In this document: piece by piece, positions 45,846 through 57,146 of the stretch
Numbering within the stretch: position 1 is the first letter of the stretch
Layout of the letters: each line of letters begins with the position of its first letter
Source: Acheta domesticus
Lineage: Eukaryota > Arthropoda > Insecta > Orthoptera > Gryllidae
Direction of reading: 5' to 3'
NCBI GenBank assembly: GCA_031308135.1
Contig: JAHLJT010000631.1
Span: 211,776,731-211,840,730, forward strand
DNA: 64,000 nucleotides
Notes under the pieces: model-generated
The model's input: the letters and a program-made list of their open reading frames with translations, nothing else
The model's database searches: none
Told to the model about the DNA's origin: nothing
Program-made: the position numbers and the translations under genes

Positions 45846-46200
45846 CGTCGCCTCCCTTTTTCACCGCCCGCGCCGGCCTCCAGAGGGGAGGCAGCGAGCT
45901 CCACCGCCGAGCGAGGGCGTCCGGAGCGGCCGGCGCCGCGCCGCGCCGCGCCGCGCCGCACCGCGCGCATTTCACGCCGTGAAATTGAATTGGAGCCATA
46001 TTCCACTACCGGCTGGGATCTTCCAATTGGATCAGCCGCCGCCCGCTCAATCCATTGGACATGCTTACCCTGCATCACACTTGCTGTTTGACCACGGCGC
46101 GGCGGCGACGCAACCCGGGCCTCCGTCACAGACGGCCAACGGCGGAGAAAATGTACGCGGATGGGAGCAGGCCACGGCGCGGATATCCTTCACGTCGAAG
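45846..46200. promoter_or_regulatory. CpG island with pentamer repeat and CCAAT-type core
   Basis: A (GCCGC)n run lies at 45932-45959. A low-repeat core follows at 45965-46090 with CATTTCACGCCGTGAAATTG (a near-palindrome, CATTTCACGCCGTGAAATTG), GGAGCCATATTCC, CTTCCAATTGGATCAGCC and AATCCATTGGACATG, so two ATTGG/CCAAT-type sites are present. No exon recognised. Confidence 0.42.
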
Positions 46201-46985
46201 CGAAGAAGACTCAGCGACGGACCATGCAATGAAGTAACCGACAGAAAATAAACAAATGGGCGAAACAGCGACGGAGAAAGCTATAAATGAGACGATATAC
46301 AGAAGAGTGGACATTAAGGTTGTGAAAAACGAGTTAAAAATGTGCCTCATTCGTAGTTCATCAGAAGGCATCTTCTAATAAAGACATTTTCAAATCGCAG
46401 GCGCAGGAGGAAATAACACCAGTATTCGAAAGCGCCAACAGTAAATGGTGCTTTCTCTGGATGTTTAGGAGTGCGGTCTCATCAATACACGAGTAGGTAA
46501 GGAGAAGTTCGTTACGACCATTGAATCAAGATTGTTGTTAATCGAAAACCGATGTCACGGGCGTCATGTTGCTTTATTACTAATGACTGCAGTCGGGTCA
46601 AAGAGACATAGAAATTTAGTGAAATCATTCTCATTATATCATCACAATTGTTTACACATATACAAACAATACAGTTTCATAATAACTTTCGTAACTATAT
46701 AATCTGCGTGTGCTAAAAAGCACCGTATAAAAGATTAATAATGCATACATAAAGAATAAGTTGTTTAAATTACTTATAACGTATGCATATTGCCGTGTAT
46801 CTTAGAATTAACTTTTCCAGGGCTTTCTTTATACCCAATATTTGTGAAAAAAGAAAAGATCAACTTCAAATAAACCACGGGGTTTAAGATTATTTTTAAT
46901 GTAGTTGGTTTAAATTTGAATAAGCTACTATAATTTTCTTTCTTTTTACAGTACATTACTATTGGATTAAAACTTTTACCTTACT
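46201..46985. other. AT-rich spacer
   Basis: No gene or repeat recognised. Confidence 0.45.
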
Positions 46986-47060
46986 GCTACTGACCTCTAG
47001 CGAACCTATTCGGTACCAGTTCTGCCGCCCCGCTACCGGCCTCTGGCGGAATATATAAGG
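46986..47060 (-). repeat. Short CGCCAGAGGCC repeat, copy 1
   Basis: On the minus strand: ATATATTCCGCCAGAGGCC, GGTAGCGG, GGCAGAAC, GGTTCGCTAGAGGTCAGTAG. Related plus-strand sequences lie at 50549-50610 and 51928-52012. The family is unknown. Confidence 0.55.
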
Positions 47061-47062
47061 AA

Positions 47063-49125
47063 CCATTATGATCGTAGTGTATCTACCAACATATTATATA
47101 AATTTATTATTTTTTCGCGTTTGTGTTATATTAATCTTTACCAAACTTTGCATGTGCACTGCGACATTCCTGAAGAAGAGTCCACACAAATTCCGTATCC
47201 ATTCATACACTACGTTTTGTGGTATCGATGTCGGTTACAAGTCATTGAATTCGGTTTTATTAATTTATATTTTTAGCATTTACAAATAAGTTATTAGATT
47301 ATGAGTGTTGATTATACGAGTTACATAAGAACGTTTTTCTTGTATTTCCGTTGCTCTTTGAGCCGAGTAAATGATGTGTTCCACAAAAAGATTTCAGAGC
47401 ATATTTCATACCAAAGAGCATCTACATTCCAAAGCTAATAGCGTGACGTCCCAGTGACATACGTGGCGCAACAACGGCGCCATCTCGGAACACGACACAT
47501 ACCTACATGATCGATTTTTTCCTCCTAGCCCAACGGTAACAAGGCAAGGTTCTCAGGTACTACGGTTGCACAGACTTTAGCGATATTAGTGTTTTTTATC
47601 GTTTCTTGTGGTCCTTGTGAGCGACTCATACTGAGCGACGTGAAAGTAATTCCACGTCAAATATAATATGCAAATTTTGGCACCCCTCTGCCTTGTTGCT
47701 CAATTCTCTTCACACCATTCGAATAATGGCTTCTTTCCTCTCCACACCAAAATATCAAACCCAGGGAGCGCCATACGAGTCACGGACATATTTCTGCAAC
47801 AAATTACATTCCTACAAGCATTACAACTCTTTCTAGACCACTGGTACTATGAAAGTGAGAGTTCTATTATGGGTGAACATTCTTGCATCAACCAACAAAG
47901 CACTGACAAGCTACTCCTCTCGTCCCAGAGGTGTGATCGAGTAATAGCTGCATTCCTTTCCCAGGGACAAGTAAGGTGCGCAGTTAGTAAGGTTTCAAAA
48001 ATTAATGCTGAAGCAATTTCCTACTCACCGAAATGAAGGAAATTTTACATCAAAGGTGATAGAATAGAGCCGGCATTCCTCCGTCATCATGTTATGTTTG
48101 AACCCTATGTATTACATGCGGGAGCGCTATTCCGTGAAGCTGTAAAATTTCTGCAAAAATTACTCATCTTTAAGTAGACCTATTATATATCCCGATGATC
48201 ATCTGATCAAATTTGGTGGATTGTACCGATAGCAGAGCGCTTTTTTCTACAAAACCATTTTCGGTTGAATCCAGAAAAGCGTTACCGACACCGCTACACC
48301 TCTGTGAAGTTCGCGCGCTCAGATAAACCAAAACTGCAAGGAACTCCAAGGGCATTTTAAAGTTCAAAGCAAGTTTAAATTTCATAGAAAAATACTATTA
48401 AAATCCATGATCAACCTTTCGCCCTGAGCTATTCAGGTATTACAAAAGAATCAAATAACGTCAGCAAAACAACATGTAGTTCAAATTGCCGTGTTGTTAA
48501 AAATTAACTATATGTGCGAACTTGCAGATATTTTGCGGTTGATAGCGTCCATTTGGCAAATGCATCGTCGAGGGAATTCGAAAGCATTCTTCTCGTTCCG
48601 ATCGGAACCATTGATTAAAGAAAAATTCTCCCTAATGTCAATACATTTCTCAGAATGCGACAGCGTCGAGGACGCCGCTATCGGAATTCAAAGGTGCTTG
48701 ACCGCAGAGCCTCGTTTTCACACGCACTGTGGCTCAGGCAAAAAAGAAGTCCGCGGGCCCGCCAGATAGAGTAACAGTCGCTAAGGAGAAAAGGTCCGCC
48801 GTTTGTTACGTAGATAATGCAAGCTGACAAGAAATTTCTTGCAATATCTTCCTCAAGGCACTGATGTTGCTATAAATTGGAGAATATCACCGTAAAATTA
48901 TTGTGAAAGTCTCCTAAAAATTACAAACGCACCCAGGTTTGACCGAAATAACCAACTTTATCGCTATCTTGTCAATCCCAGATATCATTCGTAAAACAAT
49001 TAAACCGCATCTTTTTCCTACGTCCCTTCCGCCCCAAATGTAACCGCCATTACACTAGAAAACATCCTCACGCTTTCCAAGAATTAAGAAACCATGATGC
49101 CAAAATATAATAATTAGTGTCCCAA
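47063..49125. other. Intergenic stretch
   Basis: No gene recognised. The 122-residue plus frame at 47668-48036 and the 92-residue frame at 48491-48769 show no domain, signal peptide or membrane segment I can support. Confidence 0.45.
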
Positions 49126-50190
49126 TCAAGATAAGTACACTTTCAAAAATTACATTAAATGTAATGTAGTTTAATGCAATGTTTACATTAAAAGTAATGT
49201 ACACTGTACAGTAAACCGATATTAATGTACACGTACATTAAATTTAATGTGTAAATTAAAATCAATGTAGATTTAATGTACAGTGTGCGTTAAAACGAGA
49301 TTTATGTTTGTGCATTAAATTTAATGTTAAAATTAAAATCAATATAGATTTAATGTAGGAGTACATTAAACTTGATGTACTTTGTAAATAAAACCAAAAT
49401 TAGTGTTGTACATTAAATTTAATGTTTAAATTAAAATTCACGGAGATTTGCAGATTTAATAAATAATTATGGAATGTATGGAACATGGAAACTGTTTAAA
49501 AACTTAGAAATATTTTCTTCCACTATTTGAACTTACGTATAATAAATTTACAATATATTTTCACCATGTATACAAAACATGTAAATTTTAAAATTCGGAT
49601 TTACATTCAATTGGTAACAAATAAAATTGTAAAAATCTAACAATAAAATTGTAGCAACCTACATAGAACGGTAATTCTTTAGTTAACATTTTTTTCAAAT
49701 TCACCGGAAATATTTAATTTTTTTCAAAGAATTGCCACTGTAACAAGGTCAGAATTTAGTATTCTTTACGGCTACGAAACATATTTCCGAGCGTGAACAC
49801 GTCCAAAACAGTTGAAGTAGTGACAATTATATATATATAAAATTCTGTAGACTTAATAAATATTTAATATACATTACTTCTAAAGAATATTTTCCGTAGA
49901 CGTAAAAGAATAAATTATACATATCAGAGGGGGCAATACATCAGGCCTAATAACCTGTTCAAGCAATTGGATGTCGCAATAGCTCGGTAGTTAGAACAAC
50001 TGCGCGTAAACCAGAAGTCCTGGGTTCGAATCCTGGTCGGGGTGATATTCGTTGAACAAATTTAAATATTAAAATACATTTGTTACTCAGTAACACACAC
50101 GTACACGCATACATTAAATTTAATTTACGAACATGATACTTACTTTAATGTACTTTTACATTAAAAGTAATGCAGAAATTTCTGACGGTA
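49126..50190. repeat. ACATTAAATTTAATGT palindrome array with tRNA-like insert
   Basis: The 16-bp palindrome ACATTAAATTTAATGT stands at 49235-49250 and 49410-49425, with close versions at 49142, 49312 and 49363, spaced 47 to 98 bp. Between them AAATTAAAATCAAT and GATTTAATGTA recur. At the far side (50110-50170) ACATTAAATTTAATTTACG and TTTACATTAAAAGTAATGCAG repeat phrases from the left side (TTTACATTAAAAGTAATGTAC near 49180). So one element of about 1 kb with related ends may span the region. It has no reading frame. Confidence 0.65.
49975..50045 (+). pseudogene. tRNA-like sequence inside the palindrome element
   Basis: TAGCTCGGTAGTTAGAACA matches a tRNA A box and GGGTTCGAATCCTGG a B box, about 30 bp apart. 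The T stem can form with wobbles, but the acceptor stem does not pair, so a functional tRNA is unlikely. It may be a tRNA-derived SINE head or pol III promoter of the surrounding repeat. Confidence 0.6.
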
Positions 50191-50548
50191 TATAACTAAC
50201 GAATAAAAACATTGCAAGAACCGTATTATATTAACTTCAAATGTCAAAAGTGGCATAAATGTTAAATATTGTGTTCTTCTGAAACTGTAAAACCTTACGG
50301 CTGACCAGTGAATACAAATCTACATTAATAAAAGTGAATTCAACGACATGTAACTGACATCGATAACACAACAGGGATTGCATGAATAGATATGAAATGT
50401 TTACAGGCTCTTCTTCAGGATTTGACGCAGTGTCCTTGCAAAGATTTGTAAAAATAATACAATACAATTGCGGAAAATAAATAAATAAAATAATATATTG
50501 CTAGACGCACCATTTTCATTATTTTTCGCCTGTCACTAAGAGGATTAG
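50191..50548. other. AT-rich spacer
   Basis: Nothing recognised. Confidence 0.45.
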
Positions 50549-50610
50549 TTCCCAATATATTCCGCCAGAGCCCAGCAGTGGTGTGGTGGTCAGTGACTGT
50601 AGCGTTCCGC
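50549..50610 (+). repeat. Short CGCCAGAGGCC repeat, copy 2
   Basis: AATATATTCCGCCAGAGCCC then AGCAGTGGTG and GGTCAGTGAC, matching copy 1 in reverse and copy 3 directly. Confidence 0.55.
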
Positions 50611-51927
50611 GCGGCGACAAAGGAACATTACGCCAATTACATTCGGTACCCCATTCGTCATACAGCTTCGTTCTGCTAAATATGGCCAAAAATTAAATGT
50701 TTATAAATTTTAATTTCCTGTCGATTGTAATAAAATATACAACACATGAAGTAGAATTTTTAAACTCACTTTAAGAAAAAAAAATAATCCAATTAATGTC
50801 GTTCATTGAAACTGAATAATGTCATGAGGAATACAACAATTTTTTTCTTTTGAATGCAGATGTCTAGAAACTGTTGAACTAAATCATTTCAAAAATTACA
50901 CAAATTGAAAACGAGATTCTGAATGCATGCAGAAGGGCTTATTGAGAGAGAAAAAAATTGTATCTAGATGGGAAAATAAAAAACAGGGTGTTGCTGGTTG
51001 TTCATTTTGTATTTCACAGTACTACAAATTATTTTCAAAACCACATTTAAAATACTACTTTTTACTAATGAATATTAACATTTCAAATTTTGGAATTTAA
51101 ATATGATGTCTTGCTCTTCCCTTCCAGAAGTAATTCTCTGTTGGTGACCTTCAACACAATAGTAAATTCTTACTCTCATGAAAGTTTTCAGAACTATCTT
51201 TTTCAGTTCACAACAACCACTATTTCTTCACACAATTTGCTTGAGTTTGTGAGAGTTTGTGTAATAGCTGAGTAACAATATTATGCTACACAATTAATTT
51301 TCCAAATTCTGTCATTAAAATTGCTTCACGTTGTAACGTATTCACTAAAACTGGCAGAACACATGTAAGTTTGAAGTCATTTTGAACATTTTCAAAGCGA
51401 TAAACTTTTTGGTCATGTTTTCATGTAGGCTTCCACTCAACAAGTTTTTGCATTTTTTACAAGCATGCAACTCCATAACTTTCTTTAATACAAAACTAAA
51501 AACATTCTGCTTGGCATTCATTTCTGCAAAATCCATATTTAATTCCCCCACACTTACTAGAGATCAAGCAATTTTTTTCAATAAATATGAGACTGATATT
51601 TCATTTTGAGGAGATCTGGACCTCAGATCAGGAAAATATCAAGAAACAACATTTATTATTTTTTAAATACTTAACCAGTTCTTAAAAATGGAACTTCACG
51701 AACAATTCAATATACTTCAGTAACTCCCTCTTGAAAACAAAACGGGGTTGAGTTCACGAATATGGGCATTAATTTATGATGGCGTTGACTTCAGCTAACC
51801 TTAGTTTTTTACTTTGTTTCCGCCAGGATCGCTGTATGCGCGCACATCCCTAACCAGCAAAAAACGGACTGAGCTGCGCTGCTGTGTGAACCGTAAACTT
51901 TGGCAGAACTCCTACCTAATAGATTAA
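50611..51927. other. AT-rich stretch, possibly Helitron interior
   Basis: No gene. It precedes a Helitron 3' end, so part may belong to that element, but I found no 5' TC terminus or Rep/helicase coding. Open frames are under 80 residues. Confidence 0.4.
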
Positions 51928-52012
51928 CCTAAAAAATTCCGTCAATGGCCAGCAGCGGTGCAGGAAAACACCTACTTAATAGTTCGCTAATGGCCATTAG
52001 GAGTGCTTAAGA
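51928..52012 (+). repeat. Short CGCCAGAGGCC repeat, copy 3
   Basis: AAATTCCGTCAATGGCCAGC and GCGGTGCAGG, then CACCTACTTAATAGTTCGC and TAATGGCCATTAGG. The related copies are at 46986 and 50549. Confidence 0.5.
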
Positions 52013-52164
52013 TAAACAATGTTAATCAAATAGCAATATTCTGTAAAATAAAATGGAAGAAAATTAGAGTATTTTTTAAAAACTTGAACCAATTACATTA
52101 AAAATAATATTCTAAACACCGTGATTTATACAATATTGATATTTTTCACAAGGATTGGATATGA

Positions 52165-52197
52165 AGAAAGCCCGGGCAACGTCGGGTATTTTGCTAG
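52165..52197 (+). mobile_element. Helitron 3' terminus
   Basis: CCCGG, loop GCAACG, TCGGG forms a short GC-rich hairpin (52171-52186). It is followed after seven bases by GCTAG and then T, which is the known Helitron 3' end (hairpin, then CTRR, inserted before T). The element would extend to the left; its 5' end was not found. Confidence 0.72.
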
Positions 52198-52210
52198 TAA
52201 ATTATAAAAA

Positions 52211-54729
52211 TGTGGGGTAAATAGAGAACTAATTTTATTGGGAGATTTTAATGCAAGAGTGGGAAAATCTCGGAACTCAAAAGTCGTTGGACAACATGGA
52301 GAAGGGGTGGAAAATTCAAATGGAAGAAGATTGATACAACTGTGTGAACAACATGAACTTATAATTAGAAACGGTCACTTCCAACATAAAGATAAGCATA
52401 TGTTCACTTGGGAAGATAAGGTAAGAGGAAGGAGATCTGAGATCGATTACGTATTTAACTGAGAAAGTAACGGACGTCAGGGTACACAGAGGCCCGGAAT
52501 GTAGATCCAACCATTATCTAGTGAAGGCCAAAATTATGTTTCCACCCATAAGACAAAAAGAAATGGAGATCAGAGAACATAAGGGAGACAAAAATGAAAA
52601 TAATAAAGCTAGGGAATATAATATAGAGGGTCTATCACAACCAAGTATAAAATATTTATTTCAAAATAGATTGGATAATTTACTTAATGAAAACGTAGTT
52701 GGATCAAATAAGGAGATATACGAACACCTCAAAGATAGTCTGCATCAAGCGGCTAAAGAAGCACTTGGAGAAATACCTTTAAATAAGAAAAGGAGAGGGA
52801 GGGGCTATTGGATAACTCAAGACCTGGAGCGGGAAATAGAGGAGAAGAAGAGACTGTATGAAAAATGGTTGAGTACCAAGCAAGCGGAAAACAGGGAGGA
52901 ATATAACATCCAACGAAATAGAGTTAGAAACATGATAAGAAAAGAAAAACAACAATCATGGGAGCGTAAATGCCAAGAAGTAGAAATGTACATAGGTGGG
53001 ACAAAAACAAGCGAGATTTGGAAGTTCATAAAACAGGTCAAATCTCCCCAAATGGAAAAAGTCCGCATACAAAGTATATCTGTAAGTAAATGGGAAGACT
53101 ATTTTAGAACATTATTGAATGAAGGAAGATCAGATTTTCTTGGAACTACAGAAAGGGAAAAGATATCTCCGGCCAGAGAAATTACAGTAACAGAAGATAG
53201 GGTCAAGAGATGTATCAAAGAAATGAAAGGTGGTAAGGCTCCGGGTCCAGGAGAAATCCCCAGCGAATTGATAAAGAATGGAACACCAAAGCTAGTACGG
53301 ATGATGACGAAGCTAATTAATAGCTGTATCAATAAAGGCGATATACCCGAAGACTGGAAAATGGCTTATATAACACCAATATATAAGAAAGGAAGAAAAG
53401 ATATATGTGAAAATTATAGAGGGATAGCAGTGACAAACACGTTCAGTAAGGTATATGGAAGAATGTTAAGAGAATTAATAGAAGAGGGATACAAGGAGTA
53501 CGAAGAAGAAGAACAAAGTGGTTTTAGAGCAGGTCGTTCTTGCATAGATAACCTGTTTTGTTTGTCCCAGTTGATGCAAAAGAAATGGCAAACAGGGAGA
53601 GAACTCCCTATGGTCTTCCTTGATTTAGCAAAGGCCTATGATAGTGTGCCAGTCATAAAGTTATGGGAAGTTATGAATGAAAGTAATATAAATAAAATTG
53701 TAATAAATGCGGTGAAGGAATTGTACAGGAATTGTTGATCAAAAAGGAAAGGTGAAAGTTGGAAAACAGATGACCAAAGCATTTCCTATATCAAAAGGAC
53801 TACGGCAAGGATGTTGTCTGTCACCTACCCTCTTTAAAATATATGTTAATGCGGTATTACAGGTATGGAAAAGAAAATGCGCTGGGATGGGAATACCACT
53901 TGATGATAACATAACACTTTATACCCTACAATTCGCTGATGATCAGGTACTGACGGCGCAAGACCAGGAAGATATTGAATATATGACTAGGAAGATAAAA
54001 CAAGATTATGAGAAATGGGGACTAAGCTTCAATCTAGAGAAAACAGTGTACTGGACACTAGGCAGTACACATGATGTATTGACTATGGAAACTGGAGAAA
54101 TAATAAGAACAGCAGAGGACATAAAGTACTTGGGAACAACAATAGGGAAACAAGGTTTTTATGAAAAGGAATGTGAAACTCGAATAATTAAAGGAAGGAA
54201 AATTTTAGGAGCCCTGAATCCAGTGATCTGGGATCCAAATATAAGCAGAAAAACGAAATTTAGAATATATAAAAGTATGATTGAAAGTGTTGCATTATAC
54301 GGAGCAGAAATATGGCAACTTCCAGAACAACAGAAAAGAAATTTGAAAGCCCTGGAAATGGATTTCCTCAGACGAGCTGCAGCAACATCTAGAATGGAAA
54401 AAATTAGAAATGAAAGGGTTAAGGAAATAATGAATTTGCATCATGATATTATAGAGGAAATTGAAAAGAAACAACTCACTTGGTTTGGACATGTACAGCG
54501 AATGGAGGAGAAAAGACTCCCCAAAAGATCTTTAGAATGGCAACCAAGTGAAAGGAGAAAACGAGGAAGACCAAGACCAGGGTGGAACGACCAGATCAGA
54601 AAGACAATCGAGAAGTGGAAATTACCTCCTGATGCCTGGAAGAACAGAGAAGACTGGAGAAGAAGATTAGGCGCCGGAAGACCGAAGTAGCGGTTAAGAA
54701 AATGGCAAGAAGAAGAAGAAGAAGAAGAG
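52211..54729 (+). mobile_element. 5'-truncated LINE with endonuclease and reverse transcriptase
   Basis: AATTATAAAAA at 52200-52210 and 54730-54740 is an exact 11-bp target duplication. The element opens inside an apurinic-type endonuclease (LLGDFNARVG). After a frameshift near 52458 it reads RSNHYLVKAK, where the usual catalytic SDH is SNH. The RT follows: GKAPGPGEIP, YRGIAVTNTF, FLDLAKAYDSVP (aspartate present). A second frameshift lies near 53735, then GLRQGCCLSPTLF and LQFADDQVL (FADD intact). After the RT comes a GRPRPGWNDQIRKT tail, stop at 54690 and an (AGA)n tail at 54704-54727. Truncation and two frameshifts make it inactive. The microsatellite tail suggests an RTE-like clade, but this is uncertain. 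Confidence 0.93.
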
Positions 54730-54740
54730 AATTATAAAAA

Positions 54741-55581
54741 CTTATTTCATGTTGTTCGCACTGAAAGAATATGGCATTCTGTGCAAGTTATTGTCTCTCA
54801 TGAAAAAATGTTTCTTTGCATGGCATATTGAAAACATTTCCGCCGAAAATGACCCAACTGAACACCCAAGGTGATTCTTGAAGGGTATTATCATCTATAT
54901 AAGGCCATTTGCTAAGTCTGAGACTCCGACGAGTATCGAATGTACTTAGTTTTCTCAAAATCCTTCTACACGGCAGCATTACAAGAGAAATTCTTATATA
55001 TGATAATATGATCAAACTAAAATGTATATGCGTAGGAAACCGTAGATTGAATATTAAAAAGTCCAAAAACATCCCACAATGGTATGATTAATCTACAGTT
55101 TCATTCTAAAAGCCGATGTTCTCGAGGAAGTGAATAAAGAGTACGAGAAACAAGTAAAATAGCATTGTTGCCTAAAAGGATATTATATAATAAATGTGAG
55201 TTGGAACGACTTCGCCCATTCTTCCTCTGAAAGTAGAATTTCGCCACCAAACTTTCCACATAAATACTAGGCAATGAGCAGAATCGCAACCACTTGGCTG
55301 CGCTTCAGTCGCATCTTCTTGCCAAGAAACGGCAGCTGTTACCTCAATTTCTCCGTTTAACGTGCAGTACGTTCACTGCTCAAGCTTCCGACTTTCCACA
55401 AAAAAACTTTTATCTCTGGAAATGCATTAGCTCCAGTATTTTCACAAAAGTTCATGATAATTCAACTTCTACAAATCCTTCCAGATGTTTCGTGATAGAC
55501 GGAAACACAAGGAAATATATTTAAACGACACATTCTTCCAGCCATTCAGATATTTACTTTGACGCTATGAGAAAATACTCG
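54741..55581. other. AT-rich spacer
   Basis: No gene recognised; open frames of 60 to 94 residues lack domains. Confidence 0.45.
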
Positions 55582-55703
55582 TAGTTATTTATGATACAAA
55601 TGGTAAAAGTGACCTTTTATTTTGCGAGTAGAAAATGTAGCGACACCAAGCCGATAGACCAAGTGGCGCAATCCTAGGAGCAAAATAAAATCTCTATTAC
55701 GTG
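55582..55703. mobile_element. Short inverted-repeat element (MITE-like), copy 2
   Basis: Shares TAGTTATTTATGATA, GGTAAAAGTGACCTTTTATT, TTGCGAGTAG and GCAAAATAAAATC with the copy at 22691-22812. The right arm is more decayed (TCTCTATTAC instead of TCACTTTTAC). Confidence 0.72.
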
Positions 55704-56765
55704 TATTTTGTAGACAGCCTAACTGACTTTTCGGTCCATTTTGTCTTTCCGGTCAGGGAAAGTATTTTCTTTTCTTTGTTGCATTCACAGATTTGCCAAA
55801 ACACTTGAGCATCGCCTCACTTTTAGCATCAGTGCTAAAAATTGAGCTTTTAACTCGCTAAGCATGCCCTAAAAGAGCTTTTAGTAGTGGCCGTCTAAAA
55901 AAATATTTTCATCATTCTATCCGCAAGGTGAAGGAAAAGTTATTCCACGCATTCCCACTATTTATATCTTAGAAGTGTATCTATCAATGAATAACTTATT
56001 TAAAGTTTACAATTTTGTAAAAAACCTGAAAATGTTTCCTAATGATGCACTCATTTATTGGAAAAAATGCAGAATTATACTAGGTAGATATATTTTAAAG
56101 GAGACTATTATAAAATATTACGAAAGAAATGTTCTGATCGTACTGCAACATGATATTTTGTATATTTTGTAAAAAAAACTTACAGAAATCGCATACTTTC
56201 CCAAAAATATCTTCAGTGAGTTTAATATAACATGAACTTGTCATGAAATGGGCAATTCCATGACGAATATACACATCCATATTTAGAGTAATATATTAAT
56301 TAATAGAAGCTTATATGCATATCTTATCTTTCAAATATGCTGATACACGAGCGCAAAACTACGGGGGTGACGCGGTTAAACACAACAGTGGTGTTTGAGC
56401 TTCATAAAGCTATGCTATTACATATTGTTAGAGACAGCTTTTAAATACAGACGTTTGAATATTAATTTTGCATATCTTACTTAAGATCGTATTTCGATTA
56501 GACTTCCGTTCTACCCACACCTTTGTAAACACAAGAAAGTAAAATTTCGAACTATTTGAATTAGGCGCATAAATTTTCCAAAAACATGGTTGCCGGAGGA
56601 AGCTTCAATTTGAGCTTGGGAAGGACGGCCATCTGCATAGGATTGTGATGCTTTGGATGAGTTCCGCTTTCCTCTTGGTGGCGACGACCAACGAAATCAC
56701 GAGAGGCAACGTAGGTAGCGCCACGACGAGCAGTTTGTGGTCAAACGTCTGACGACCTGATCCAT
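55704..56765. other. AT-rich spacer
   Basis: No gene. TTTTAGTAGTGGCCGTCTAA at 55878-55897 resembles TTTTTACTAGTGGCTGTCTAA at 24231-24250, so a larger, weakly preserved repeat may include the MITE-like copies at both places. Confidence 0.45.
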
Positions 56766-56791
56766 AGCCTCCTTTAGTACTTAAGGAGGCT
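56766..56791. other. 26-bp near-perfect palindrome
   Basis: AGCCTCCTT, then TAGTACTT, then AAGGAGGCT: the arms are perfect and only the centre deviates. It has no attached element that I recognise. Confidence 0.8.
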
Positions 56792-56929
56792 GTGCCTGAT
56801 CCCATATTGGGTAGGGGGGATTTTGAATGATGATCAATCACCTTTAGTCTCGCACATTTCGAGAGCCCAGAAGTCCGTTCACGACCCCGCACCCAAGGGC
56901 CCTGTCGTTTCTGTATCTAACCATCACGT
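56792..56929. other. Spacer before the SINE
   Basis: Nothing recognised. Confidence 0.4.
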
Positions 56930-57146
56930 GTACCGTAAAGGGCAATTGGTCTTGAATTCGCTTCACCTTCGTGACTTCACGTAGTTAACAAATTCAGCTA
57001 GCGACACTGGTTTCGCTGTCGTGGCCTTTCAGTAAAAACATCCCAGCATTCGCCTGGATGACCAAGGGAAATCCGGCACGGGAATTGAACCCGGGCCTCC
57101 CGAATGCTAAGTCAGCGCGCTATGTCCTAAGCCTTTTCGCTCGGTA
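56930..57146 (-). mobile_element. SINE, family 1, copy 2
   Basis: Minus-strand order as in the copy at 6635-6949: GTACCGAGCGAAAAGG head, B box (plus-strand GGGAATTGAACCCGGG), CCAGGCGAATGCTGGGATG, GGCCACGACAGCGAAACCAG, then CCAATTGCCC near the end. It lacks about 65 bp present in copy 1 and part of the GGTTTTCGTGGTTTCC block. The (AAATAC)n tail is not seen. Confidence 0.83.

Noticed and set aside
49126..49440. CRISPR-like array
   Set aside because: The repeats are diverged palindromes with uneven spacing (47 to 98 bp) in eukaryotic DNA; no cas-like genes.
52521..54690. Host gene encoding a reverse-transcriptase-domain protein
   Set aside because: Target duplication, microsatellite tail, truncation and frameshifts show it is an inserted LINE.
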